Shown here: positions 27,804 to 35,117 of the stretch, in pieces
Layout: each line of letters starts with the position of its first letter
Numbering within the stretch: the stretch's first letter is position 1
Source of the DNA: Erysipelotrichaceae bacterium
GTDB taxonomy: Bacteria > Bacillota_I > Bacilli_A > Erysipelotrichales > Coprobacillaceae
NCBI GenBank assembly: GCA_018365815.1
Contig: JAGZJH010000008.1
Location: forward strand, 1 to 64,000
Direction of reading: 5' to 3'
Length of the DNA stretch: 64,000 nt
Position numbers and translations under genes: made by a program
Notes under the pieces: model-generated
The model's input: only the letters and a program-made list of their open reading frames with translations
What the model was told of the DNA's origin: nothing
Databases searched by the model: none

Positions 27804-28451
27804 TTACTCATTCATCTTCTTTTTTTCATAAAGACTCATTAACTCATCTAAAGTCATTTCATCATTAATTTCATCAATTAATGTTTTTTCACTTTCATCT
27901 ACATTTGAAAAATCTAAACGAAATTCACCCGTTCTAGCCTCAATAATTTTTAATTGATTTTCTTCCTCTTGAACAATTTTGGCTAAATTTCTTAAATTTT
28001 CTGTAACAGATTCAGGTCCTTTAGTGTCATATTTAATTGTTTTAATATTTTCATTTTTGACTTCTTCAACTTCATCATCTTCAACACTACTATTACCATA
28101 ATATGGTGAGATAACCGGTACTAATTGATCTTTAATATCAATTACTTTTTTCTTTTTTACTTTTTTAGTAGAAGGTTTAACGACTTCTTTATGTGTTTCT
28201 TTTTTTCCCATCATTGGTGAAATAATTTCAGTCATATTGTAAACAGTGGGTTGATCTACTTTAACCTTTTTTACAGTCGAAGGGGTTTTTGCAACTTTTT
28301 TTTCAACAACCTTTTCTTCTTTTTCTTCTTCATCATAAATTAAAGGAGTGCTAAACTTTTCTTTTCGTCGTTGTTCAACAATCGGATCAACAACGGGTTC
28401 TTCTTCAATTTCATCAGATTTAAACATCTTAAAAAAATTTTTAAAAGCCAT
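27804..28451 (-). CDS. uncharacterised 215-residue charged protein
   Basis: Very rich in Lys, Glu and Val; much looks disordered (for example KVVEKKVAKTPSTVKKVKV). Two short near-repeats stand out: MTEIISPMMGKK and VPVISPYYGN. The C-terminal 60 residues look helical (VTENLRNLAKIVQEEE, DELMSLYEKKK). No signal peptide. It is tightly packed between ytpR and acpS, with a strong AAAGGAGG Shine-Dalgarno, so it is a real gene. A cell-division or envelope scaffold role is possible but not shown. Confidence 0.65.
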   Translation of the reverse strand: MAFKNFFKMFKSDEIEEEPVVDPIVEQRRKEKFSTPLIYDEEEKEEKVVEKKVAKTPSTVKKVKVDQPTVYNMTEIISPMMGKKETHKEVVKPSTKKVKKKKVIDIKDQLVPVISPYYGNSSVEDDEVEEVKNENIKTIKYDTKGPESVTENLRNLAKIVQEEENQLKIIEARTGEFRLDFSNVDESEKTLIDEINDEMTLDELMSLYEKKKMNE

Positions 28452-29072
28452 TTAGTTTCCTCCTTTTTCATACTGTTTAAAAAATGGTTGACCGACAATA
28501 TAATCATCATCTAAAACCATAATTCCACGTACTTGTGGTGCATTAGGTAAATTCAATTCTCTTGCTGAACATAGCATTCCATTAGAATCTACCTTACGCA
28601 ATTTTGAAGGGACAATTAATAAACCATTAGGCATCATTGTACCAACAGTTGCCACAACTACTTTTTGATTTAACGCTACATTAGGTGCTCCACAAACGAT
28701 TTGTGTAACCTCATCTCCTAAATCGACTTGACAAACATGAAGATGATCAGAATCAGGGTGTTCTTTTATTTCAACCACCTTCCCTACGATAATATGTTCT
28801 GTGCAATCTGCCTCAAAACATACATCAGTGTGTGATTTAATCAACTCTTGAATAATATTGATTTTTTGATTATCAATGACAATTTGACCTGAAGTTAATA
28901 CACCAAAATATTTTGAAGCATTAAAAATATTCAAACCAATCAATTGATCTTTTTTGTTGTATAAATAACAAACATCATCTTCACGTTTAAAATATTCAGT
29001 TTGATCATTAGACTGACGACATAATAAAATATCGCCTACATTTTCATAATTATAAAAACCATATAAAAGCAT
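28452..29072 (-). CDS. ytpR: YtpR-family tRNA-binding domain protein
   Basis: 206 residues from the ATG at 29072, preceded by GTAGGTG (a GTG 9 nt upstream is the alternative). An N-terminal DUF4479-like domain (1-90) precedes an EMAP/Arc1p-type OB-fold (about 95-200, VVEIKEHPDSDHLHVCQVDLG, VCGAPNV). This is the domain found in the PheT N-terminus and MetG C-terminus. B. subtilis has the same trmB-ytpP-ytpR neighbourhood. Precise role unknown. Confidence 0.88.
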   Translation of the reverse strand: MLLYGFYNYENVGDILLCRQSNDQTEYFKREDDVCYLYNKKDQLIGLNIFNASKYFGVLTSGQIVIDNQKINIIQELIKSHTDVCFEADCTEHIIVGKVVEIKEHPDSDHLHVCQVDLGDEVTQIVCGAPNVALNQKVVVATVGTMMPNGLLIVPSKLRKVDSNGMLCSARELNLPNAPQVRGIMVLDDDYIVGQPFFKQYEKGGN

Positions 29073-29081
29073 CAATGTCAC

Positions 29082-29402
29082 CTACTTCACTGAGTCAATA
29101 AAATTTTGTACTTCTACTTTAGTTTTTCTAAGTTTGCTTACAAAACGTCCAATTTCTTCACCATTATTATAAGCAACAAATGATGGTATTCCTAAAATAT
29201 CTAAATCTTTACATAAATCAATAAAATTATCACGATCTATTTTATAAAATTTAAATTCAGGATTACTATCTACAATATCCCCAATAAATGTTTTAACAAA
29301 CACACAATCAGGACACCAAGAAGCAGTAAACATAAAAATACTTTTTTCTTGTGTTGCTTTTTCAAATTCTTCTAAACTTAATATATCAATTAAACGATCC
29401 AT
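29082..29402 (-). CDS. thioredoxin-family protein (YtpP-like)
   Basis: 106 residues, one thioredoxin domain with the active site WCPDC (Cys30 and Cys33) and the cis-Pro at GIPSF. The CPDC dithiol is unusual beside classical CGPC but seen in YtpP-type proteins. It lies between trmB and ytpR as in Bacillus, probably a cytosolic thiol/disulfide reductase. Confidence 0.87.
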   Translation of the reverse strand: MDRLIDILSLEEFEKATQEKSIFMFTASWCPDCVFVKTFIGDIVDSNPEFKFYKIDRDNFIDLCKDLDILGIPSFVAYNNGEEIGRFVSKLRKTKVEVQNFIDSVK

Positions 29403-29405
29403 TTT

Positions 29406-30050
29406 TTATTCTCCTTTTTTAAATTTTGCTTTAATTTTATAAATAGGTCCATAAGGACTGAATTTTCTCTCATATTCTGTCATGATATTGTCTTCATATC
29501 CGCTAGAATGATGTAAATCTAAACATATGTCTTCAAAAATCATTGGATAATTATTCATCGATACAAGTGAATATTCAAACAACCCACGATTATCTGTTTT
29601 AAATTCAATATATCCATTATCTATTAAAATAGATTTATATAAATTTAAAAAATCTTTATATGTTAAACGTCTTTTATAATGTCTTGATTTAGGCCATGGA
29701 TCACTGAAATTTAAATAAATTTGAGCGACACTTTTTAAATCAAAATAATCTAATAACTTCGTTGCATCAAGACAGACTAATCTTAAATTCTGAACTTTAT
29801 CCATCTTTTGCAATTTTTTTACCGCTGCCACTAAAACACTGTCATATTTTTCAATACCTATATAATTAATTTCAGGGTTTGAAATCGCTGTTTGTATAAT
29901 AAAATCGCCCTTACCCATACCAATTTCAATATGAATAGGATTATCATTGCCAAAAATTTCTTTAAAATTGAATTTGTTTTCTAAAGATAAAACAATATCA
30001 CGATTGTTTTCAATGATTTCTTTGGCATTACGATTGTTTCTTAAACGCAT
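29406..30050 (-). CDS. trmB: tRNA (guanine46-N7)-methyltransferase
   Basis: 214 residues. SAM-dependent m7G46 formation in tRNA. IEIGMGKGDF (about 41-50) is the SAM-binding motif, and NFSDPWPKSRHYKRRL is the family signature. First gene of the trmB-trx-ytpR-orf-acpS operon, with an extended -10 promoter directly upstream. Confidence 0.95.
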   Translation of the reverse strand: MRLRNNRNAKEIIENNRDIVLSLENKFNFKEIFGNDNPIHIEIGMGKGDFIIQTAISNPEINYIGIEKYDSVLVAAVKKLQKMDKVQNLRLVCLDATKLLDYFDLKSVAQIYLNFSDPWPKSRHYKRRLTYKDFLNLYKSILIDNGYIEFKTDNRGLFEYSLVSMNNYPMIFEDICLDLHHSSGYEDNIMTEYERKFSPYGPIYKIKAKFKKGE

Positions 30051-30080
30051 AAAACTCTCCTTTTCAAATATTACTTTTTT

Positions 30081-30089
30081 ATTATACCA
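30081..30089 (-). promoter_or_regulatory. extended -10 promoter of the trmB operon
   Basis: TGGTATAAT on the minus strand, 31 nt before trmB's ATG. The -35 is poor. Confidence 0.6.
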
Positions 30090-30136
30090 TATAAAACAAT
30101 TTAGAAAATTTTTATTTTTAAAATTACCTTATTTTT

Positions 30137-30844
30137 TTAGAGTTTACTTAATTCATCAAGTTCTTCCTCTGTTAATTCTCTATATTGTCCTAATTTTAAC
30201 ATAGGATCAAGGACAAGATTTTTCATTTTAATTCGTTTTAAATATATCACTGGTTTTAATCGAGATTCAAACATACGTTTAACTTGATGAAATTTTCCTT
30301 CAAATATTTCAACTTCTATCTCACTTTGATTATTTTCAACCTTTAAAATTTTTAAATTTGCCGGCATACATATAAAATCACTTAATACAATTCCTTGTTT
30401 AAATGCCTCTATATCACTTTGATCGACAATCCCATCGATTTTAGCAAAATATACTTTAGGGACATGTTTTTTTGGAGATAAAATATGATGTGCTAAGTGC
30501 CCATCATTTGTCATTAACAATAACCCTTCTGTATCTATATCCAACCTTCCAACCGGAAATAATTCAAATTGATCATAACCCTCTATTAAATCAACGACTG
30601 TTGCATGAACTTGATCAAATGTTGCACTGATATAGCCAGCAGGTTTATTAAGCATAATATAAACATATTGGCGATATTCAACCATTTCATCATTCAATTT
30701 AATCACATCATTGTTTTCATCTACTTGATAACCATCTTTTTTTATAATTTTATCATTGACTTGTACTTGCCCACTTTTAATCAAATCTTTAACTTCTTTT
30801 CGAGTACCTAATCCACAATGTGATAGAAGTTTATCCAAACGCAT
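30137..30844 (-). CDS. rsuA: 16S rRNA pseudouridine synthase, RsuA family
   Basis: 235 residues. An S4 RNA-binding domain (1-60) precedes a catalytic domain with GRLDIDTEGLLL, whose Asp is the catalytic residue. The family makes pseudouridine in 16S rRNA (position 516 for RsuA); RluB/RluE-type specificity cannot be fully excluded. It is 2 nt after the lipoprotein gene, so the two are co-transcribed. Confidence 0.88.
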   Translation of the reverse strand: MRLDKLLSHCGLGTRKEVKDLIKSGQVQVNDKIIKKDGYQVDENNDVIKLNDEMVEYRQYVYIMLNKPAGYISATFDQVHATVVDLIEGYDQFELFPVGRLDIDTEGLLLMTNDGHLAHHILSPKKHVPKVYFAKIDGIVDQSDIEAFKQGIVLSDFICMPANLKILKVENNQSEIEVEIFEGKFHQVKRMFESRLKPVIYLKRIKMKNLVLDPMLKLGQYRELTEEELDELSKL

Positions 30845-30845
30845 A

Positions 30846-31331
30846 TTACTCCTCCAATTCTTTTTCTAAACTAATAAATTCTCTAACTAATTGATCTTGT
30901 TCTGTTTGATATTCAACTAATATATTTAATTTCACAACGCATGTTTCACTAATTCCAGAAAGGTTAATACCTTTATATATATTTTCCTCTTTATTTGTAT
31001 AATTTGGATCTAAAATATAACTTTCATTTTCCAATAAACCAATACTTGGATAATTATTTGTTGTTTGGTCTACTTCTTTACAAATGACTTTGATATTTGA
31101 TAATCGAGAAACCGCGTTATTAATTACAACATCATAGCGAACTTTTCCATCTTCTAATTGGTTTAAGATTAAGGTGATATTAAATAAATCAGATTTACTT
31201 TTATATTCTTGTGGTTGGTTTAAAAGTTCTACATACTGTTCGTAATGTTCTAATGAAGCCAGTGCTTTTGTTTTTTGCTGACAACCGATCAAAATAAATG
31301 AACAGCATAATAAAAAAAATATTTTTTTCAT
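30846..31331 (-). CDS. small lipoprotein, unknown function
   Basis: 161 residues from the ATG at 31331, preceded by AAGGAAGGTG. The signal peptide MKKIFFLLCCSFILIGCQQK ends in the lipobox LIGC, so it should be lipid-anchored outside the membrane. The rest looks like a beta-sandwich. No family recognised. It heads a two-gene unit with rsuA; TATAAT near 31352 is a likely -10. Confidence 0.75.
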   Translation of the reverse strand: MKKIFFLLCCSFILIGCQQKTKALASLEHYEQYVELLNQPQEYKSKSDLFNITLILNQLEDGKVRYDVVINNAVSRLSNIKVICKEVDQTTNNYPSIGLLENESYILDPNYTNKEENIYKGINLSGISETCVVKLNILVEYQTEQDQLVREFISLEKELEE

Positions 31332-31364
31332 TATTATCACCTTCCTTTTACATTATAACACAAA

Positions 31365-31384
31365 AAAAGGGCAAATACCCTTTT
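31365..31384 (-). terminator. terminator of the DUF1540 gene
   Basis: On the minus strand AAAGGG pairs with CCCTTT, followed by TTTT, just after the DUF1540 stop. Confidence 0.75.
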
Positions 31385-31388
31385 TATA

Positions 31389-31541
31389 CTATAAATCCTT
31401 CATTTTAAAAGTTGAACATTCTGTTTGATCCTTATGATCTGCTTGATGACAGTTACAGTTGCATACTTCTATACACTTAGCTGTGCATGATTCATTTTCA
31501 TTGTAATGACATTTTTTAACACTACATTTAATTTCATTCAT
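31389..31541 (-). CDS. DUF1540-domain protein
   Basis: 50 residues with ten cysteines and several His (CSVKKCHYNENESC, CNCNCHQADHKDQTEC), the spacing expected of DUF1540, presumably metal-binding. I chose the ATG at 31541, preceded by GGAGGTGACATC, over a start 39 nt upstream. It follows the Cse60-like gene by 44 nt, so the two are probably one transcript. Related proteins occur in sporulating Firmicutes. Confidence 0.82.
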   Translation of the reverse strand: MNEIKCSVKKCHYNENESCTAKCIEVCNCNCHQADHKDQTECSTFKMKDL

Positions 31542-31585
31542 TGATGTCACCTCCACATTTAATATTATGGACACGATCACATATT

Positions 31586-31768
31586 TTATTCATGGTAAAC
31601 AACCATTGCACTAAAAGAATAAATCGTTTCTTCATCATTAATTCTTTCAATCTGTGTTTGATATTCAATTTGAAGAATTTTTAAATGTTGTTTTTCCTCA
31701 AAAAATTCATTCATTTCTTCTTCTAAATCAAGTTCATGCGCACAATCAAATAATTTTACTTTCACCAT
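31586..31768 (-). CDS. cse60: Cse60-like sporulation protein
   Basis: 60 residues, the same size as B. subtilis Cse60, a sigma-E-dependent sporulation protein of unknown function. VKLFDCAHELDLEEEMNEF and a C-terminal YSFSAMVVY strand match that family from memory. No promoter I can call as sigma-E with confidence. Confidence 0.7.
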   Translation of the reverse strand: MVKVKLFDCAHELDLEEEMNEFFEEKQHLKILQIEYQTQIERINDEETIYSFSAMVVYHE

Positions 31769-31799
31769 TTTAATTCCCCTATTTAACTATACATATAAT

Positions 31800-32054
31800 T
31801 TTATAAAAAAATGGTCGAATTTAAAAGGATAAAAAAAAGGAATAAATTTTCATTGTAGTTCTTTTAATAAACTTTGATGATGAACGAATCGTTTATCATG
31901 ATTTTATATTTAAAACTGGCTTTTTTAGAACAGATCATTTTAGTATTCACTTTTTTTAATAGTCTTTAATTCAATAGTATTTAAATTTCATGTTGAATAT
32001 TCAAAATAAAAAAACTTGCATTTTAAAGATTATAAAACAGTAACTTCATTTTTA
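31800..32054. other. non-coding AT-rich spacer
   Basis: No gene, repeat or structure I can support between the Cse60-like gene and the orphan promoter at 32055. Confidence 0.5.
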
Positions 32055-32083
32055 TTGTGGTAAATATTTGAAACTGTTATAAT
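32055..32083 (+). promoter_or_regulatory. orphan promoter before the DUF7000-like remnant
   Basis: TTGTGG (32055-32060), 17 bp, TATAAT (32078-32083), with an extended TG at 32075. It points at a gene that no longer has an open frame. Confidence 0.6.
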
Positions 32084-32109
32084 ATCGATATGAAAATTTA
32101 AAATATTAA

Positions 32110-32480
32110 AAATATAATATGCAGCAAATAATTTTAAATTAAAATGCCGTTATAATAGAAAAGATATTCAAAAAAGTTTAAAAATCTATCAGCAACGATT
32201 AAATGAAGGTAACATACAAGAAGTGTATTATTAATTAGATATATTTGAAAATTAAAAACTGTATTTCCTAAGAGTTATCAAACTATAAATGGTTCATTAG
32301 CTTATTTGGATTTTAGTTATTTTCCGTTTACTAATCAATATTTAAAAGATGAAAAATTAGGATTTTGTTTTGTATTAAATCATCAAAACTTCAATTTCAA
32401 TTATAGCCAATAGGACAAAATAAATTACTGACAATATTACTTTACTTGCAGTTAATATACAAGAGTATTTAAAAAGTATA
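32110..32480 (+). pseudogene. decayed DUF7000-like gene
   Basis: Three blocks in different frames align in order with what I recall of DUF7000: SLKIYQQRLNEGNIQEVYY (about 32175-32231), then KLKTVFPKSYQTINGSLAYL and DFSYFPFTNQYLKDEKLGFC (about 32253-32370), then PIGQNK (about 32407-32424) right after a TAG where relatives have the Trp of a WLAGQNK-like motif. At least two frameshifts and several stops (TGA and TAG at expected Trp positions). No intact product. Confidence 0.45.
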
Positions 32481-32540
32481 TACATTTAAATATTTTATTA
32501 AAGATAAGGTGGTTTATGATCGTATATAATTTAAATAAAA

Positions 32541-32580
32541 AAAGATTGTACTTAGCACTAAGGTTAATGATACAATCTTT
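32541..32580. terminator. terminator beyond the epimerase gene
   Basis: AAAGATTGTA and TACAATCTTT form a 10-bp perfect stem with a 20-nt loop, with T- or A-runs on both sides. It can end the epimerase transcript on the minus strand and readthrough from the + side. Confidence 0.75.
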
Positions 32581-32588
32581 TCTTGTTT

Positions 32589-33464
32589 CTATTGTGTAAT
32601 TTCAATTGTAAATGTACAATCAAAAGATTTACCAGTTTCTAATGAAACAATATCTTCTTTATCTTTTAATTCACCAGTAAATCCAGCATCATCTGCATGT
32701 GAACGCCATGGTTCAAGGGCTAATAATCCACCAACTTTTGTAGTTGCCCAAATTCCTAAGAAATTGAAATTATCCATGTGTAAAGTAACTGCTTTTGAAT
32801 GGTTAATAGATTTTAAAGCTACCCATGATGATTTAAAATCAGTCACAACAATAGCATCATCTTTAAACATTTCTTGTCTTACGAAAAATCTTTTTTCATT
32901 ATCTAATAATGCTTCAATTTTTCCATTGTAAACAGAATTTTTAGTATCTAACATTCTTCTTGAAATAGTTTCATTTTTTTCAAATTCCACATAATAGTCA
33001 TTTGAAGATTCATTTTCATACATTGGACAAGCAAATGCAGGGTGTCCTCCAATACCAAAATAAATTTCTTTAGTATCTAAGTTTTCAACATGACAATGAC
33101 AAGCAAGTTGATTACCGTCTAATTTATAAGTCACACATAGTTTAAATTTATATGGATAAATATCTAAGAAATTTTGATAATCTAAAGTAAAAGTTACTTC
33201 TTGATCAGTTTGATTTTCAACATTAAATTCATTATGTCTTGCTAAACCATGTTGTGTTAAGTGATATTCTTTTCCTTCTACTCGATAAGTGTTATCAATC
33301 ACTTTTCCAACGATTGGAAATAATATTGGTGCACTGTTTGCCCAATATTGTGAATCTCTTTTCCACATATAATTCATTTGGTCTTTTAATCCAATTATTT
33401 TATGGATTTCTGCTCCTTTAGGATGTAAATGCACTTCTAATTCACTATTTTTTAAAACAATCAT
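32589..33464 (-). CDS. aldose 1-epimerase family protein (LacX-like)
   Basis: 291 residues. A galactose-mutarotase-like beta-sandwich; ILFPIVGKV, GQHGLAR-like TQHGLARHNEF and GGHPAFACP are typical of the LacX/YeaD-type branch, which acts on hexoses or hexose-6-phosphates. It follows nagA by 11 nt, suggesting a phosphosugar substrate in amino-sugar use. Good AGGAGG Shine-Dalgarno. Confidence 0.87.
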   Translation of the reverse strand: MIVLKNSELEVHLHPKGAEIHKIIGLKDQMNYMWKRDSQYWANSAPILFPIVGKVIDNTYRVEGKEYHLTQHGLARHNEFNVENQTDQEVTFTLDYQNFLDIYPYKFKLCVTYKLDGNQLACHCHVENLDTKEIYFGIGGHPAFACPMYENESSNDYYVEFEKNETISRRMLDTKNSVYNGKIEALLDNEKRFFVRQEMFKDDAIVVTDFKSSWVALKSINHSKAVTLHMDNFNFLGIWATTKVGGLLALEPWRSHADDAGFTGELKDKEDIVSLETGKSFDCTFTIEITQ

Positions 33465-33475
33465 TATTTTTCCTC

Positions 33476-34609
33476 CTAAAATTTCATTTGTCCATCAACG
33501 AAAGCATGTTTAATATCTACATTTTCATCAAAAATTACAATATCTGCTTTTTTACCAACTGCAATACTACCGATTGATTGTCCCATATTAATTGAGTTTG
33601 CAGGGTTTAAAGAAGCAAGTTTTACCGCTTCAACAATATCAACACCTAAAAAATCCATTGCATTTTTAACAGCATGATTCATACATAAAACACTCCCTGC
33701 TAATGTTCCATCAATTAAACGTGCTTGATGATCTTTTACAAAAACATCTTGACCTCCTAATTGATATTTACCCTCTTTTTTCATGCAGGCTTCCATAGAA
33801 TCTGTCACTAATACTAAATGTTCTTTTTTAGTTTGATATAAAATACGTGCTGCCGGTAATGAAACATGATGTCCATCTAAAATAAGTTCAGCATATACAT
33901 CTTGACAATCCATCGCTAACCCAACAACTCCTGGTGCACGATGAGTTAAAGGTGTCATTGCATTATAAGTATGTGTTGCATGATTTGCCCCTAAATCAAC
34001 AACTGCTTTGGCTTGTTCATATGTTGCCGCAGTATGACCGATAGATACAATAATTCCTTTATCCACTAAATAAGAAGTCAATTCATGTGATCCTTCTAAT
34101 TCAGGTGCTAGTGATAATAAAACAACTTTATCACCACAGTCTTTGACTAATTCTTGATAATTTTCAATACTTGGCAATTGTAAAAATTCTCCCGGCTGTG
34201 CCCCTTTATGACTTTCATTAAAAAATGGGCCTTCCATATGAATTCCTAAAATTTTAGAACCTTCTACTTGATCTATATGATCACGGACATTTTTAATTGC
34301 ACGATAAGTTGCATCAACTGATTGTGTCATTGTAGTTGGTAAAAAACCTGTAACTCCTGTTTTTAAACTTGATACAGAGATATTATTAATATCTTCAAAC
34401 GTATCGTTCATTGTATCACTACCGTTTTTTCCATGAACATGAACATCAATAAATCCAGGTGAAACATACATTCCTTGTGCATCAACAATAGTTGCATCAT
34501 CTAAAACTTCTTTAGAAATAGCAATGATCTTATCATCTTCAATCACTAAGTTTTTTTTAACTACTTCATTTTCTAAAACAATTTTCCCGTTAATTATACA
34601 GTATTTCAT
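33476..34609 (-). CDS. nagA: N-acetylglucosamine-6-phosphate deacetylase
   Basis: 377 residues. It deacetylates GlcNAc-6-P to GlcN-6-P. The amidohydrolase metal motif HVHG (His57/His59), GHTAAT, THTYNAM and VTDSMEA (catalytic Asp) are present. It heads the nagA-epimerase operon under a good promoter. No nagB is in the window. Confidence 0.94.
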   Translation of the reverse strand: MKYCIINGKIVLENEVVKKNLVIEDDKIIAISKEVLDDATIVDAQGMYVSPGFIDVHVHGKNGSDTMNDTFEDINNISVSSLKTGVTGFLPTTMTQSVDATYRAIKNVRDHIDQVEGSKILGIHMEGPFFNESHKGAQPGEFLQLPSIENYQELVKDCGDKVVLLSLAPELEGSHELTSYLVDKGIIVSIGHTAATYEQAKAVVDLGANHATHTYNAMTPLTHRAPGVVGLAMDCQDVYAELILDGHHVSLPAARILYQTKKEHLVLVTDSMEACMKKEGKYQLGGQDVFVKDHQARLIDGTLAGSVLCMNHAVKNAMDFLGVDIVEAVKLASLNPANSINMGQSIGSIAVGKKADIVIFDENVDIKHAFVDGQMKF

Positions 34610-34626
34610 TTAATCACCTCATTTAT

Positions 34627-34655
34627 AGTATAGCAAGAATATAAAGGTGTTGCAA
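34627..34655 (-). promoter_or_regulatory. promoter of nagA
   Basis: TTGCAA (34650-34655), 17 bp, TATACT (34627-34632) on the minus strand, about 18 nt before the ATG, so the leader is very short. No clear operator. Confidence 0.75.
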
Positions 34656-34689
34656 AATAAAAGAAAGTTTTTTTCCATTATATAAAAAT

Positions 34690-34751
34690 AGGCGATAGAA
34701 ATTTGTATGCTATTATCCAACTATGGATAAAAATATATCTTTCTATCACCT
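34690..34751 (-). terminator. terminator of the rimP-nusA-infB-rbfA operon
   Basis: Twelve-base arms (34690-34701 and 34740-34751, one G-U pair) enclose a smaller hairpin TATCCA-TAGT-TGGATA; TATTTTTATAT follows on the minus strand. Confidence 0.7.
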
Positions 34752-34760
34752 TTAATTAAA

Positions 34761-35102
34761 CTATTCTTGATTTAATTCTTTTAAAATACCTTCAATTTTA
34801 TTTCCATACTCTAACGATTCATCAAGTAAGAACACTAACTCAGGTACTCTACGAATTGTTAAACGTTTAGCAAGTAATGAGCGAATAAATCCTTTTGAAC
34901 GTTCTAATGCTGCTAAGCCATCTCTTTTTTTGTAATCTTTTCCTAAGAAAGTAACATAAATTTTAGCAATTGATAAATCTTTTGTGACATCAACTGCTGT
35001 AATTGTACAAAAACCAATTTTTGGATCTTTTACTTCTAATTGTAGAATTTGAGTCAATTCTCTTTGTATAATACCATTTATTTTGTCTTTTTTTAGTACC
35101 AT
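34761..35102 (-). CDS. rbfA: 30S ribosome-binding factor A
   Basis: 113 residues, KH-like fold. It assists late 30S maturation at the 5' end of 16S rRNA. RELTQILQLEVKDPKIGFCTIT and the VPELVFLLDESLEYGNKI C-terminus are characteristic. I chose the ATG at 35102 (TGGAGG upstream). Last gene of the operon; the usual truB and ribF do not follow. Confidence 0.95.
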   Translation of the reverse strand: MVLKKDKINGIIQRELTQILQLEVKDPKIGFCTITAVDVTKDLSIAKIYVTFLGKDYKKRDGLAALERSKGFIRSLLAKRLTIRRVPELVFLLDESLEYGNKIEGILKELNQE

Positions 35103-35117
35103 AATTGCCTCCAATAA

